DNA from: Microcella alkaliphila | GTDB taxonomy: Bacteria; Actinomycetota; Actinomycetes; Actinomycetales; Microbacteriaceae | NCBI RefSeq assembly: GCF_002355395.1 | Contig: NZ_AP017315.1 | Span: 682,001-746,000 of the forward strand | DNA length: 64,000 nucleotides | Direction: 5' to 3' | Shown here: positions 7,047-14,635 of the stretch, one piece after another | Numbering within the stretch: the stretch's first letter is position 1 | Layout of the letters: every line of letters begins with the position of its first letter | Notes under the pieces: generated by a model | Told to the model about the DNA's origin: nothing | What the model saw: only the letters and a program-made list of their open reading frames with translations | Databases searched by the model: none | Program-made: the position numbers and the translations under genes

Positions 7047-8776
7047 CGCGCATCCCGCTCGTCGAGGCGAGCGTCGCGGAGCTGTCGGCATCCCTCGCGA
7101 GCGGGCGCACGACCGCGGTCGAGCTCGTGACCGGGTACCTCGAGCGCATTGCCGCCTACGATGCTGCGGGCCCGACCCTCAACGCCTTCGTCGTCATGAA
7201 CCCGGATGCTCTCACCGAGGCCCGAGCGAGCGATGAGCGGCGCATACGGGGTGAGGCGCTCGGCCCGCTCGACGGCATCCCGTACGGCGCAAAAGACTCA
7301 TTCATGGTGCGCGGGCTGACCGTTGCGAGTGGTTCACCGGCCTTCGCCGACCTCGTCGCCCAACGCGACGCGTTCACCATCGAGCGGTTACGGGCGGCCG
7401 GCGCCATCTGCCTGGGTCTCACCAACATGCCCCCGATGGCGAACGGCGGCATGCAGCGCGGGCTGTACGGGCGCGCCGAAAGCCCGTATAACCCCGACTT
7501 CTTGACGGCGCCCTTCGGCTCGGGCTCGTCGAACGGTTCGGGGTCGGCGCTCGCCGCGTCGCTGTGCGCCTTCGCGCTGGCAGAGGAGACGTGGTCGAGC
7601 GGTCGGGGCCCCGCCTCGAACAACGGGCTCGTCTGCTACACGCCGAGCCGAGGCATCATCTCGGTGCGCGGCAACTGGCCGCTCGTGCCGACCATGGACG
7701 TCGTCGTTCCCTATGCGCGCAGCGTCGACGACCTGCTGCTCGTGCTCGACGCGGTGGTCGCCGACGACCCCGAGACGCGGGGTGACTTCTGGCGGGTGCA
7801 GCCCTGGGTCGAGGTGCCGACCGCTTCCACCGTGCGGCCCGCGTCGTACCCCGCGCTCGCCGACCCCGAGGCGCTGCGCGGGCGCCGGCTCGGCGTGCCC
7901 AAGCTCTATATCGGCGGCGACGACGCGAGCGGCGAACGAATCGCAACCCGCGCATCCGTCATCGATCAGTGGCGTGCCGCCCGGCGCGACCTGGAGGCGG
8001 CAGGTGCCGAGGTCGTTGAGGTCGACATCCCCGTCGTCACCGACTACGAGTCGCGCGGCTACGCCGACGACCGATCGCTCGCGGCCCGCGGCTACGTGCC
8101 CGCGACGTTCGCCGACCATGAGCTGTACGAGTTGTCGATGTGGGGGTGGGACGAGTTTCTGCAGGCGAACGGCGACCCCAGCCTTCACCGCCTCGTCGAC
8201 GTCGATCCCGAGCTGATCTTCCCCGAGCCTCCTGGCGCGCTGCCCGGCCAGTACGACGATCACCTGAGCCGGTTCGCGCCAGAAGACGTCGAGCTCGCCG
8301 ACTACGTGCACCGCGCGCGCACACACGGGGTTCCGACGCTGGAGCAGATTCCCGACATCGCTGAGGCTGCGCAGGGTCTCGAGCGGGCACGCCGTGAGCT
8401 GTTCGAGGCCTGGCTCGACGAGCTCGCCCTCGACGCGATCGTGTTCCCCGCGGTGGCCGATGTCGGCCCGGCCGACGCCGACGTGAATCCCGACAGCGCG
8501 GCGCTCGCGTGGCGCAACGGCACGTGGGTGGCGAACGGCAATCTCGTGCCGCGTCACCTGGGCATTCCGGCGGTGCAGGTGCCGATGGGGCTCATGAGCG
8601 ACATCGGGATGCCCGTGGGGCTCACAATCGCCGGTCGCGCGTACGACGACGCGGCACTCCTGGCTTTCGGTTCTGCGTTCGAGGCGGCAGCGAATCGCGC
8701 CGGTTCGGCGCTGGGCGCCACGCGCCGCGCTCCGTCGCGCACCCCCGAGCTCGGTGCGGGCGCGGCCGACGGGTAG
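7043..8776 (+). CDS. amidase-signature family hydrolase
   Basis: 577-residue amide hydrolase of the amidase-signature family. The Ser-cisSer-Lys triad is readable: Lys84 in YGAKDSF, the cis-Ser at about 162 in GSGSSNGSGSA, and the nucleophile Ser186 in TWSSGRGPAS, which aligns with the usual DTGGSIRIPA. The usual GGSSGGS loop is modified to GSSNGS. GTG start overlapping the aguA stop. AguA makes N-carbamoylputrescine, which is normally cleaved by a nitrilase-fold AguB; none is present here, so this amidase is a candidate non-homologous replacement. That role is inferred from coupling alone. The C-terminus ends in a variable tail of about 25 residues. Confidence 0.85.
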   Translation: MTRIPLVEASVAELSASLASGRTTAVELVTGYLERIAAYDAAGPTLNAFVVMNPDALTEARASDERRIRGEALGPLDGIPYGAKDSFMVRGLTVASGSPAFADLVAQRDAFTIERLRAAGAICLGLTNMPPMANGGMQRGLYGRAESPYNPDFLTAPFGSGSSNGSGSALAASLCAFALAEETWSSGRGPASNNGLVCYTPSRGIISVRGNWPLVPTMDVVVPYARSVDDLLLVLDAVVADDPETRGDFWRVQPWVEVPTASTVRPASYPALADPEALRGRRLGVPKLYIGGDDASGERIATRASVIDQWRAARRDLEAAGAEVVEVDIPVVTDYESRGYADDRSLAARGYVPATFADHELYELSMWGWDEFLQANGDPSLHRLVDVDPELIFPEPPGALPGQYDDHLSRFAPEDVELADYVHRARTHGVPTLEQIPDIAEAAQGLERARRELFEAWLDELALDAIVFPAVADVGPADADVNPDSAALAWRNGTWVANGNLVPRHLGIPAVQVPMGLMSDIGMPVGLTIAGRAYDDAALLAFGSAFEAAANRAGSALGATRRAPSRTPELGAGAADG

Positions 8777-8799
8777 CCGACGGGCGCTAACGGCCTGCT

Positions 8800-9135
8800 C
8801 TACAGGGCCCGCAGCACGGGCGCGTTCCACCCGTCGTAGCGACCCCCGTGGCTGTCGACGATCGTGAACACCTGCGTGGTCAGACGGTCGGCGGTCTCGA
8901 CGTCGACGGTGGCGATCTGCGCGGCGATCAGCACGCCGTGCGTGAGGCGACGTCGCTCGACTGTGACCGTCCAGCCTTCGGCATCGAGTTCGATCGCGGC
9001 CTCTTTGGCATCGGCGATGCGCCGGAACTCAGCGAAGTGTTCGACCCGTCGCGGCGCATCGACGTCGTCGTGCATTTTGATGCGCTGCACGTACTGTTCG
9101 ACGTTGCCAGAGAGGTGATGCTGGAGGTCAGCCAC
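8800..9135 (-). CDS. RraB-like (ribonuclease E inhibitor-type) protein
   Basis: 111 residues. The C-terminal motif GGRYDGWNAPV and the central DAKEAAIELDAEGWTVTVERR pattern match the RraB family (regulator of ribonuclease activity B, ferredoxin-like fold), with the initial R-E/F position as expected. RraB in gamma-proteobacteria binds and inhibits RNase E; whether actinobacterial members do so is not established. The GTG at 9135 has no clear ribosome-binding site, so an internal start (the Met at residue 21) is possible. The gene is monocistronic on the minus strand, downstream of the hairpin at 9161-9198. Confidence 0.6.
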   Translation of the reverse strand: MADLQHHLSGNVEQYVQRIKMHDDVDAPRRVEHFAEFRRIADAKEAAIELDAEGWTVTVERRRLTHGVLIAAQIATVDVETADRLTTQVFTIVDSHGGRYDGWNAPVLRAL

Positions 9136-9160
9136 CAGGGGAGTGTAATCCGCTCTACAT

Positions 9161-9198
9161 AGAAAGGGGGATGCGCGGTGTCGCGCATCCCCCTTTCT
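9161..9198 (-). terminator. perfect 17-bp hairpin with GTGT loop
   Basis: AGAAAGGGGGATGCGCG (9161-9177) pairs exactly with 9182-9198 around a 4-nt loop; ACAT/GTGT outside extends the stem to about 21 bp with one wobble pair. It lies 16 nt beyond the stop of the small membrane protein gene. It ends with T-rich sequence in either direction and could work bidirectionally. Confidence 0.75.
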
Positions 9199-9213
9199 GT
9201 GTGAGTGTGAGGG

Positions 9214-9378
9214 TTATACCCGTCGGCTCCCCGACAGGGCCCGGATCAGGAAGACGATGACGGCCAGCACGAGTAGCACGATGCCGACGTAGAGCAGGAA
9301 GTTGACCGCTTCGATGAGGCCACCAGTGACGAGCAGGATGATGGCGATGATTCCAGCAATGATGAGCAGAAGGTTCAT
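9214..9378 (-). CDS. small hydrophobic membrane protein (54 aa)
   Basis: 54 residues, almost wholly hydrophobic: two predicted membrane segments (about residues 2-20 and 28-47) and a basic C-terminus ending SGSRRV, which should stay in the cytoplasm. AAGGAG lies just upstream of the ATG at 9378, and the perfect hairpin at 9161-9198 follows the TAA stop, so the transcription unit is well delimited. Small proteins of this type are common in actinomycetes. No function is known to me. Confidence 0.72.
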   Translation of the reverse strand: MNLLLIIAGIIAIILLVTGGLIEAVNFLLYVGIVLLVLAVIVFLIRALSGSRRV

Positions 9379-9552
9379 GATTCTCCTTGTGTGATCGGGG
9401 TGTGCCCCCGACCGTGGGAAGCGAGCTTGTGACTGCTTCGCCGAATCGGGGCGAAAGTGACGCTATGCCCCCGAATGGGGGGTGGGGGTAGTCAATTCAC
9501 CTCCCTTCCACTTCACTCTCAGCTTCGGTTCAGTTTTCGCGGAGGTGTGCCA
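9379..9552. other. non-coding spacer upstream of the small membrane gene
   Basis: No credible gene. It should contain the promoter of the minus-strand small membrane gene. A short hairpin is present (TCGGGG at 9395-9400 with CCCCGA at 9406-9411). At the right end GGAGG (9541-9545) precedes the ATG of the broken gene at 9553. Confidence 0.4.
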
Positions 9553-9960
9553 ATGTCCGGATTGACGCCCCGACGCGCCGCCGTCCTGCGAGGCGTCAAC
9601 AGCCGCGCTGCGACTAACGAGTTGCTGGCAGGCCTGGCGCACCGACCCTTCACTCCGCGGGCGTTCGGCGCCTTCCTCGCCGACGCAATTTTGCGCGGCG
9701 CTCCCCGCGGCGGGCCATGCCCTCGGCGCGGGCGTCCCCGTCGCGGCTCTCATCACTGACTTCGCCGACGGCCAGATCGCCCGGCGCACGAGCAGCGTGA
9801 CGCGCTTTGGGGCACAGGGCGATTTCCTTGCCGACGCCGCGCTCTGGACCTGGTTTGTGATCCGCTACGAGAACAGCCCGGGGTGGCGTCCCGGCGCGGA
9901 CGACGCGGAAGGTGAAGACGCAGACGAAGCCGTCGACCATGGCTTGACAGTACCCCCAGG
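9553..9960 (+). pseudogene. frameshifted, truncated CDP-alcohol phosphatidyltransferase remnant
   Basis: A frame opening with SGLTPRRAAVLRGVNSR at the ATG 9553 (GGAGG upstream) runs to about 9690. Similarity then continues in the next frame: hydrophobic GHALGAGVPVAALI followed by the full family signature DGx2ARx8Gx3Dx3D (starting DGQIARR at about 9767 and ending D-F-L-A-D). The break at about 9690-9715 looks like a single-base indel. Only about 20 residues follow the signature before the frame runs into the copper ATPase promoter, so the later membrane helices are also missing. Intact relatives attach head groups to phospholipids. A sequencing error could explain the frameshift but not the missing C-terminus. 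Confidence 0.6.
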
Positions 9961-9972
9961 GGGTACTAGCGT
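9944..9972 (+). promoter_or_regulatory. copper ATPase promoter with CsoR-like palindrome filling the spacer
   Basis: TTGACA (-35, 9944-9949) and TAGCGT (-10, 9967-9972) are separated by exactly 17 nt, and those 17 nt are the perfect palindrome GTACCCCCAGGGGGTAC. The -10 box ends 7 nt before the ATG at 9980, so the transcript is probably leaderless. C-run/G-run palindromes of this kind are the known operators of CsoR-type copper repressors. A 17-nt spacer argues against a MerR/CueR activator, which needs about 19 nt. No csoR gene is visible in the window. Confidence 0.75.
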
Positions 9973-9979
9973 GCCGGGC

Positions 9980-12007
9980 ATGGATCACGCTCACGACCAG
10001 CACGATCACCACGACCACCACAACCACCACGACCACGTGGCGCAGTACCGCCGATTGTTCTGGGTCACGTTCGTGCTCGCGATCCCGACCGTCGCCTTCA
10101 GCATGATGTTCGCCGACCTGGTCGGCTACGAGCTGCCCATGGGCGGCGTGTGGGAGTGGATCTCGCCGGTGCTCGGCGTCATCATCTTCGTCGTCGGCGG
10201 GCGCCCGTTCCTTGTCGGCGCTGTCGATGAGATTCGGCGCCGCAGCCCCGGCATGATGCTGCTCATCGGCCTCGCCATCACGGTCGCGTTCCTCGCCTCG
10301 TCGGGCGCCAGCATCGGCCTCCTTCCGCACGAGCTCGACTTCTGGTGGGAACTCGCCCTCCTCGTGGTGATCATGCTGCTCGGACACTGGATTGAGATGC
10401 GGTCGCTGGCGCAGACGACGAGTGCTCTCGACTCGCTCGCGGCTCTCCTGCCCGACGAGGCAGAGCGCGTCGGGCCCGACGGCGAGATCGAACGCGTGTC
10501 GCCAGACGCCCTCCACGTCGGTGATGTCGTTGTCGTGCGACCGGGAGCCCGCGTGCCCGCCGATGGTCGCATCGTGGCGGGAGAGGCGGAATTCGATGAG
10601 TCGATGATCACGGGCGAGTCGCGCACCGTCCGACGCGGTGAGACGGATGCGGTCGTCGCCGGCACCGTCGCCACCGACGGCGGCGTCCGCATCGAGGTCA
10701 CCGCGACGGGCGACGACACCGCCCTGTCGGGCATTCGCAAGCTCGTCGCCGACGCGCAGGCCTCGAGCTCACGCGCCCAGCGACTCGCCGACCGCGCCGC
10801 CGCGTGGCTGTTCTGGTTCGCGCTCGGCGCGGGGGTCATCACGGCGATCGTCTGGTCGCTCATCGGCGCCCCCGACCTCGCGGTCGTGCGCACCGTCACG
10901 GTGCTCGTGATCGCGTGTCCGCACGCGCTGGGCCTCGCGATACCGCTCGTCGTATCGATCTCGACGGAGCGCGCCGCGCGCGGCGGCGTGCTGGTCAAAG
11001 ACCGCCTCGCCCTCGAAAGCATGCGCACGATCGGGGCGGTGCTGTTCGACAAGACCGGCACCCTCACGAAGGGTGCCCCGACTGTGCTAGAGGTCGAGAC
11101 GTCCGGCGGGTTGTCGGACGACGAGGTGCTGGCACTGGCAGCGTCAGCGGAGGGGGACAGCGAGCATCCCCTCGCCCGCGCGATCGTGCGCGCCGCGACC
11201 GAGCGGGGGCTCACCGTGCCAGACGCGACGAGTTTCCATTCCGAGGCCGCGCTGGGGGTGAGCGCGACGGTCGACGGCGGCGAGGTGCGCGTCGGAGGGC
11301 CCCGCATGCTCGATGATCACGGCGCGACGCCACTCGCGGCGACCGGGGCGTGGAGCGACGACGGTGCCATCGTGCTGCACGTTCTCGTCGACGGCGAGGT
11401 TGCGGGTGCGCTGAAGCTCGCCGACGAGGTTCGCCCCGAGTCGCGCGAGGCCGTCGACACGCTGCACGCCCTCGGCATCGAGGTCGTCATGATCACCGGC
11501 GACGCTGAGGCGGTGGCGAACGCCGTCGCCGACGAACTCGGCATCGATCGCGTCTACGCCGGGGTGCGCCCCGAAGACAAGTCGGCGAAGGTCGCGGAAC
11601 TGCAGCGCGAAGGGTTGAGTGTCGCGATGGTGGGCGATGGCGTGAACGACGCCCCGGCACTCGCGACGGCCGACGTCGGTATCGCGATCGGCGCGGGCAC
11701 CGACGTTGCCATCGGGTCGGCGGGCGTTATTCTCGCGAGCGACGACCCCCGTTCGGTGCTGTCGGTCATCCGCCTGTCTCGCGCCGGCTACCGCAAGATG
11801 GTGCAGAACCTGTGGTGGGGTGCCGGCTACAACCTGGCGGCCGTGCCTCTCGCGGCCGGCGTGCTGGCGCCCATCGGCTTCGTGCTACCCATGTCGGTCG
11901 GCGCGGTCCTCATGTCGCTGTCCACGATCGTCGTCGCGCTCAACGCACAGCTACTGCGCCGTCTCGACCTCCGACCCGCCGAGAGCGTCGCCGCGCTGCG
12001 CGCGTAG
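9980..12007 (+). CDS. copB: copper-translocating P1B-type ATPase, CPH (CopB) class
   Basis: Membrane pump for copper (possibly also silver), 675 residues. The N-terminus is a His-rich metal-binding segment (about twelve His in the first 25 residues) instead of a CxxC domain. Motifs in order: TGE in MITGES near 211-213, the intramembrane CPH triplet (C313-P314-H315) that defines P1B-3/CopB pumps, phosphorylation site DKTGT at Asp357, the HP dipeptide in SEHPLARA, and GDGVNDAP near 553. The ATG at 9980 follows a -10 box by 7 nt with no ribosome-binding site, consistent with leaderless translation. Expected to be induced by copper through the palindrome in its promoter. It stands alone; no copper chaperone or CsoR is adjacent. 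Confidence 0.9.
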   Translation: MDHAHDQHDHHDHHNHHDHVAQYRRLFWVTFVLAIPTVAFSMMFADLVGYELPMGGVWEWISPVLGVIIFVVGGRPFLVGAVDEIRRRSPGMMLLIGLAITVAFLASSGASIGLLPHELDFWWELALLVVIMLLGHWIEMRSLAQTTSALDSLAALLPDEAERVGPDGEIERVSPDALHVGDVVVVRPGARVPADGRIVAGEAEFDESMITGESRTVRRGETDAVVAGTVATDGGVRIEVTATGDDTALSGIRKLVADAQASSSRAQRLADRAAAWLFWFALGAGVITAIVWSLIGAPDLAVVRTVTVLVIACPHALGLAIPLVVSISTERAARGGVLVKDRLALESMRTIGAVLFDKTGTLTKGAPTVLEVETSGGLSDDEVLALAASAEGDSEHPLARAIVRAATERGLTVPDATSFHSEAALGVSATVDGGEVRVGGPRMLDDHGATPLAATGAWSDDGAIVLHVLVDGEVAGALKLADEVRPESREAVDTLHALGIEVVMITGDAEAVANAVADELGIDRVYAGVRPEDKSAKVAELQREGLSVAMVGDGVNDAPALATADVGIAIGAGTDVAIGSAGVILASDDPRSVLSVIRLSRAGYRKMVQNLWWGAGYNLAAVPLAAGVLAPIGFVLPMSVGAVLMSLSTIVVALNAQLLRRLDLRPAESVAALRA

Positions 12008-12021
12008 TCACGGACCGCGGT

Positions 12022-12063
12022 CACGGCGCCCGGTCAGCATCCGCTGAGAACCCGGGCGCCGTG
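12022..12063 (+). terminator. terminator-like hairpin after copB
   Basis: CACGGCGCCCGG (12022-12033) pairs perfectly with 12052-12063. Within the loop, TCAGC and GCTGA form a second stem. It lies 15 nt after the copB stop and immediately before the next gene's promoter. No U tract. Confidence 0.6.
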
Positions 12064-12089
12064 CATCCGCAGCCTTCTAGGGTGGATGT

Positions 12090-12986
12090 ATGGCCGCCGT
12101 CACCGCACTGCCCGTCGACCGCCACGTGCTCGCTGAGAGCCCCCGCTGGGATGCCGCGACCGGCACCATGAGCTGGGTCGACATCGAGGCGGGTCGCCTC
12201 ATCGTCGCCCGGCCGCAGCCCGACGCGCAGGTCGACATTCTGCGCACCCTCGATTTCGACGAGCCGGTCGGATGCGCGTTCCGGCTCGGCGACGCGCGCT
12301 TCCTGTTGGCGCTCGGTCGCCGCCTCGGCTTCGTGACCGCGGTCGGCGACGTCACGACGTCGCGCGATCTGCTTCCCGACCATCAGCGCTTCAACGACGG
12401 CGTCATCGACCCCGCCGGTCGGCTCATCGTCGGCTCGACCGCCGTCGACCCGGCCGGCCCGCACGAGGGCAACGTGCTGCTGCGACTCGAGCACGACGGG
12501 GAGATCACGACCCTCGACACGGGGCTCGGCATCTCGAACGGCCTCGCCTTCGCCCCCGACGGAAAGACTCTGTACTCGGTCGACAGCGCCGCGGGCGTCA
12601 TCTACGCGCGTGACTACGACTACGAGACGGGCACGGTTGGCGAGCGCCGCGAGTTCGTCCGCATCGACGAGGAGGGCGTCGAACCCGACGGCCTCGCCGT
12701 GGATGCCGACGGCGCCGTGTGGGTTGCGCTGTGGGGCGGCTCGGCGGTGCGCCGCTACAGCGCTGACGGGTCGGTCGATCGCGAGGTGTCGATCGGCGTT
12801 CCCCACGTGACGGCGCTCGCGTTCATAGGTTCGACCCTGCAGCACGCTCTGGTGACCACCGCGAGTCGTGACCTCGACGATGCGGCGCTCCGCGAGCATC
12901 CTGACGCCGGAAAGGTCTTCGTTGTCGACCTCGATGTGACCGGGCAGTACGGCTACCGGTGGCGCCCGGGGCCGCTGCCGCAGTAG
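12090..12986 (+). CDS. SMP-30/gluconolactonase-like protein
   Basis: 298-residue six-bladed beta-propeller of the SMP-30/gluconolactonase/LRE family. It opens with the family pattern LAESPRWDAATGTMSWVDIEAGRL, whose Glu is a metal ligand. NDGVIDPAGRL (metal-binding Asn), ISNGLAFAPDGKTLY and PDGLAVDADGAVWVAL (metal-binding Asp) follow. Such enzymes are calcium- or zinc-dependent lactonases acting on sugar lactones; substrate unknown. The ATG at 12090 lies 6 nt after TAGGGT with no ribosome-binding site, so leaderless expression is likely. No functional partner is adjacent. Confidence 0.85.
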   Translation: MAAVTALPVDRHVLAESPRWDAATGTMSWVDIEAGRLIVARPQPDAQVDILRTLDFDEPVGCAFRLGDARFLLALGRRLGFVTAVGDVTTSRDLLPDHQRFNDGVIDPAGRLIVGSTAVDPAGPHEGNVLLRLEHDGEITTLDTGLGISNGLAFAPDGKTLYSVDSAAGVIYARDYDYETGTVGERREFVRIDEEGVEPDGLAVDADGAVWVALWGGSAVRRYSADGSVDREVSIGVPHVTALAFIGSTLQHALVTTASRDLDDAALREHPDAGKVFVVDLDVTGQYGYRWRPGPLPQ

Positions 12987-13139
12987 AGCGATGTCGGGGA
13001 GGCGGTGCGCGCATCCTGACCGCTTGCTGAGTCGGCATGCTGTGATGTCAACCCCCTGACGTGGGCGGCAAGCGGGCGTAGCGTCGCCAGTCGTTCGGCC
13101 ACACCCGGCCGAGCACTACGACGCGACAGGGAGACACTC

Positions 13140-13613
13140 ATGAGCACCGTTACCTCCACGATCGACATCGATGCGCCCATCACCACCGTCTACAACCAGT
13201 GGACGCAGTTCGAGACGTTCCCGCAGTTCATGTCGGGCGTCGACCAGGTGCGCCAGCTGAGCGACACCCTCACCCACTGGGAGGTGTCCATCGCGGGCGT
13301 CGACCGCGAGTTCGACGCCGAGATCGTCGAGCAGCACCCCGACGAGCGCATCGCCTGGAACTCCGTCGGCGGCGAGAACCACGCCGGCGTCGTCACCTTC
13401 CACCGCATCGACGACGACCGCACACGCGTGTCGCTCCAGCTGGAGTGGGAGCCCCAGGGCGTCGTCGAGAACGTCGGCGCGCTGCTGCAGGCCGACGACA
13501 TCCAGGTCGACCGCGACCTGCACCGCTTCAAGGAGCTGATGGAGGAAAACGGCTTCGAGACCGGAGCCTGGCGCGGCGACATCGACCGCGCTCCCGACGC
13601 CACGGGACGCTAA
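13140..13613 (+). CDS. SRPBCC (cyclase/dehydrase-type) family protein
   Basis: 157 residues forming a single START/SRPBCC helix-grip domain. It opens with the typical TSTIDIDAPITTVYNQWTQFETFPQFM and contains WEVSIAGVDREFDAEI and the C-terminal helix DRDLHRFKELME. The domain binds hydrophobic ligands in a cavity; many actinomycetes carry such orphan proteins. GGGAGA precedes the ATG. It stands between independent promoters and has no partner gene to suggest a ligand. The C-terminal 20 residues are polar and probably flexible. Confidence 0.82.
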   Translation: MSTVTSTIDIDAPITTVYNQWTQFETFPQFMSGVDQVRQLSDTLTHWEVSIAGVDREFDAEIVEQHPDERIAWNSVGGENHAGVVTFHRIDDDRTRVSLQLEWEPQGVVENVGALLQADDIQVDRDLHRFKELMEENGFETGAWRGDIDRAPDATGR

Positions 13614-13655
13614 GCGCGAACTGACTCACACTCCCCGGCGGCTAGCGTTGACCGG

Positions 13656-14525
13656 GTGACGAACACCCCCGCCGACGACCTCGCGATCCTGCGGTGCCCG
13701 CACTGCCTCGGGTCGCTTCAGGCCGTCGACGGGGGTGCGTCCTGTTCGGCGGGGCATCACCACGACCGCGCCAAGCACGGTTATCTGAGCCTGCGCGTCG
13801 CCGCTCGCGGGCTGGGCGCGCCCGCCACGGGCGACACCGCCGACATGGTGGATGCGCGCGAGCGATTCCAGGGCGCCGGTCACCACGACGCCATCGCCGC
13901 CGCCGTGCGCGACGCCGCCGTCGGTGGCGCGTCGGCTGCCCCGGGCGACGAGGGCTGGGTCGTCGACCTCGCCGGCGGTCCGGGCTGGCACCTCGGCCAG
14001 GTGCTCGACGCTCTGCCCGGGATGCACGGCCTCCTCCTCGACGCCAGCACCGTCGCCGTGCGGCGCGCCCAGCGCAGCCACCCGCGGATCGTCGCCGCGA
14101 CGGCGGACCTGCGGGCGCGCATCCCGGTCGGTGACGGCGCCGCGGCCGCCGTGCTGAAGGTGTTCGCGCCGGGGCCTCCCGCCGAAATCGAGCGCATACT
14201 GGCGCCCGGCGGAGTCCTGGTGGCGGCGATTCCCGAGCCGGAGCACCACCGCGAACTCGTGCAGCCGCTGAAGCTGCTGAAGGTGCCGGCGGGCAAGGCC
14301 GACGAGCTGGTGGCCTCGCTGCCCGGGCTGCAGGAGGTCGCGCGAACCATGGTGCGCGACACCGCCCGCGTTGATCGCTCCGCCGCAGCCGATGCCGTCT
14401 TCATGGGGCCGAACGCGTTCCACCAGAAGCGCGCGGAGGTGGAGGCGGCGCTGGCCGCGGGCTCCGAGAACCGCGAGCTGACCGTCGCCGTCACGGTCGT
14501 CACGCTGCGGGCGCCGGGGGGTTAA
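13656..14525 (+). CDS. RlmA-like 23S rRNA (guanine-N1)-methyltransferase
   Basis: 289 residues. The N-terminus carries the RlmA-type zinc site (CPHC near residues 14-17, then C-x3-H-H) followed by D-x-AKHGYLSL, which is diagnostic of the RlmA(I)/RlmA(II)-TlrB group. The second part is a Rossmann SAM-methyltransferase fold with the glycine-rich VVDLAGGPGWHLGQ. Such enzymes methylate G745 or G748 in domain II of 23S rRNA; TlrB members give low-level macrolide resistance. Which position is modified here cannot be told. The GTG at 13656 follows TAGCGT by 7 nt, so leaderless expression is likely. Confidence 0.78.
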   Translation: MTNTPADDLAILRCPHCLGSLQAVDGGASCSAGHHHDRAKHGYLSLRVAARGLGAPATGDTADMVDARERFQGAGHHDAIAAAVRDAAVGGASAAPGDEGWVVDLAGGPGWHLGQVLDALPGMHGLLLDASTVAVRRAQRSHPRIVAATADLRARIPVGDGAAAAVLKVFAPGPPAEIERILAPGGVLVAAIPEPEHHRELVQPLKLLKVPAGKADELVASLPGLQEVARTMVRDTARVDRSAAADAVFMGPNAFHQKRAEVEAALAAGSENRELTVAVTVVTLRAPGG

Positions 14526-14635
14526 CCCCCCTCTCGGTTCGGGTGGGCGTCGGATGGGGCCGAAACGCCTGCGTCGGAAGGCTGGAGGCATCGCGTGAGA
14601 GTCGCGCGCATGCCATCCTGACCGGAGACAAGGAA

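Noticed and set aside
9944..9972. MerR/CueR-type operator at the copB promoter
   Set aside because: The spacer is 17 nt, already optimal for the housekeeping sigma factor, while MerR-type activation needs a longer spacer of about 19-20 nt.
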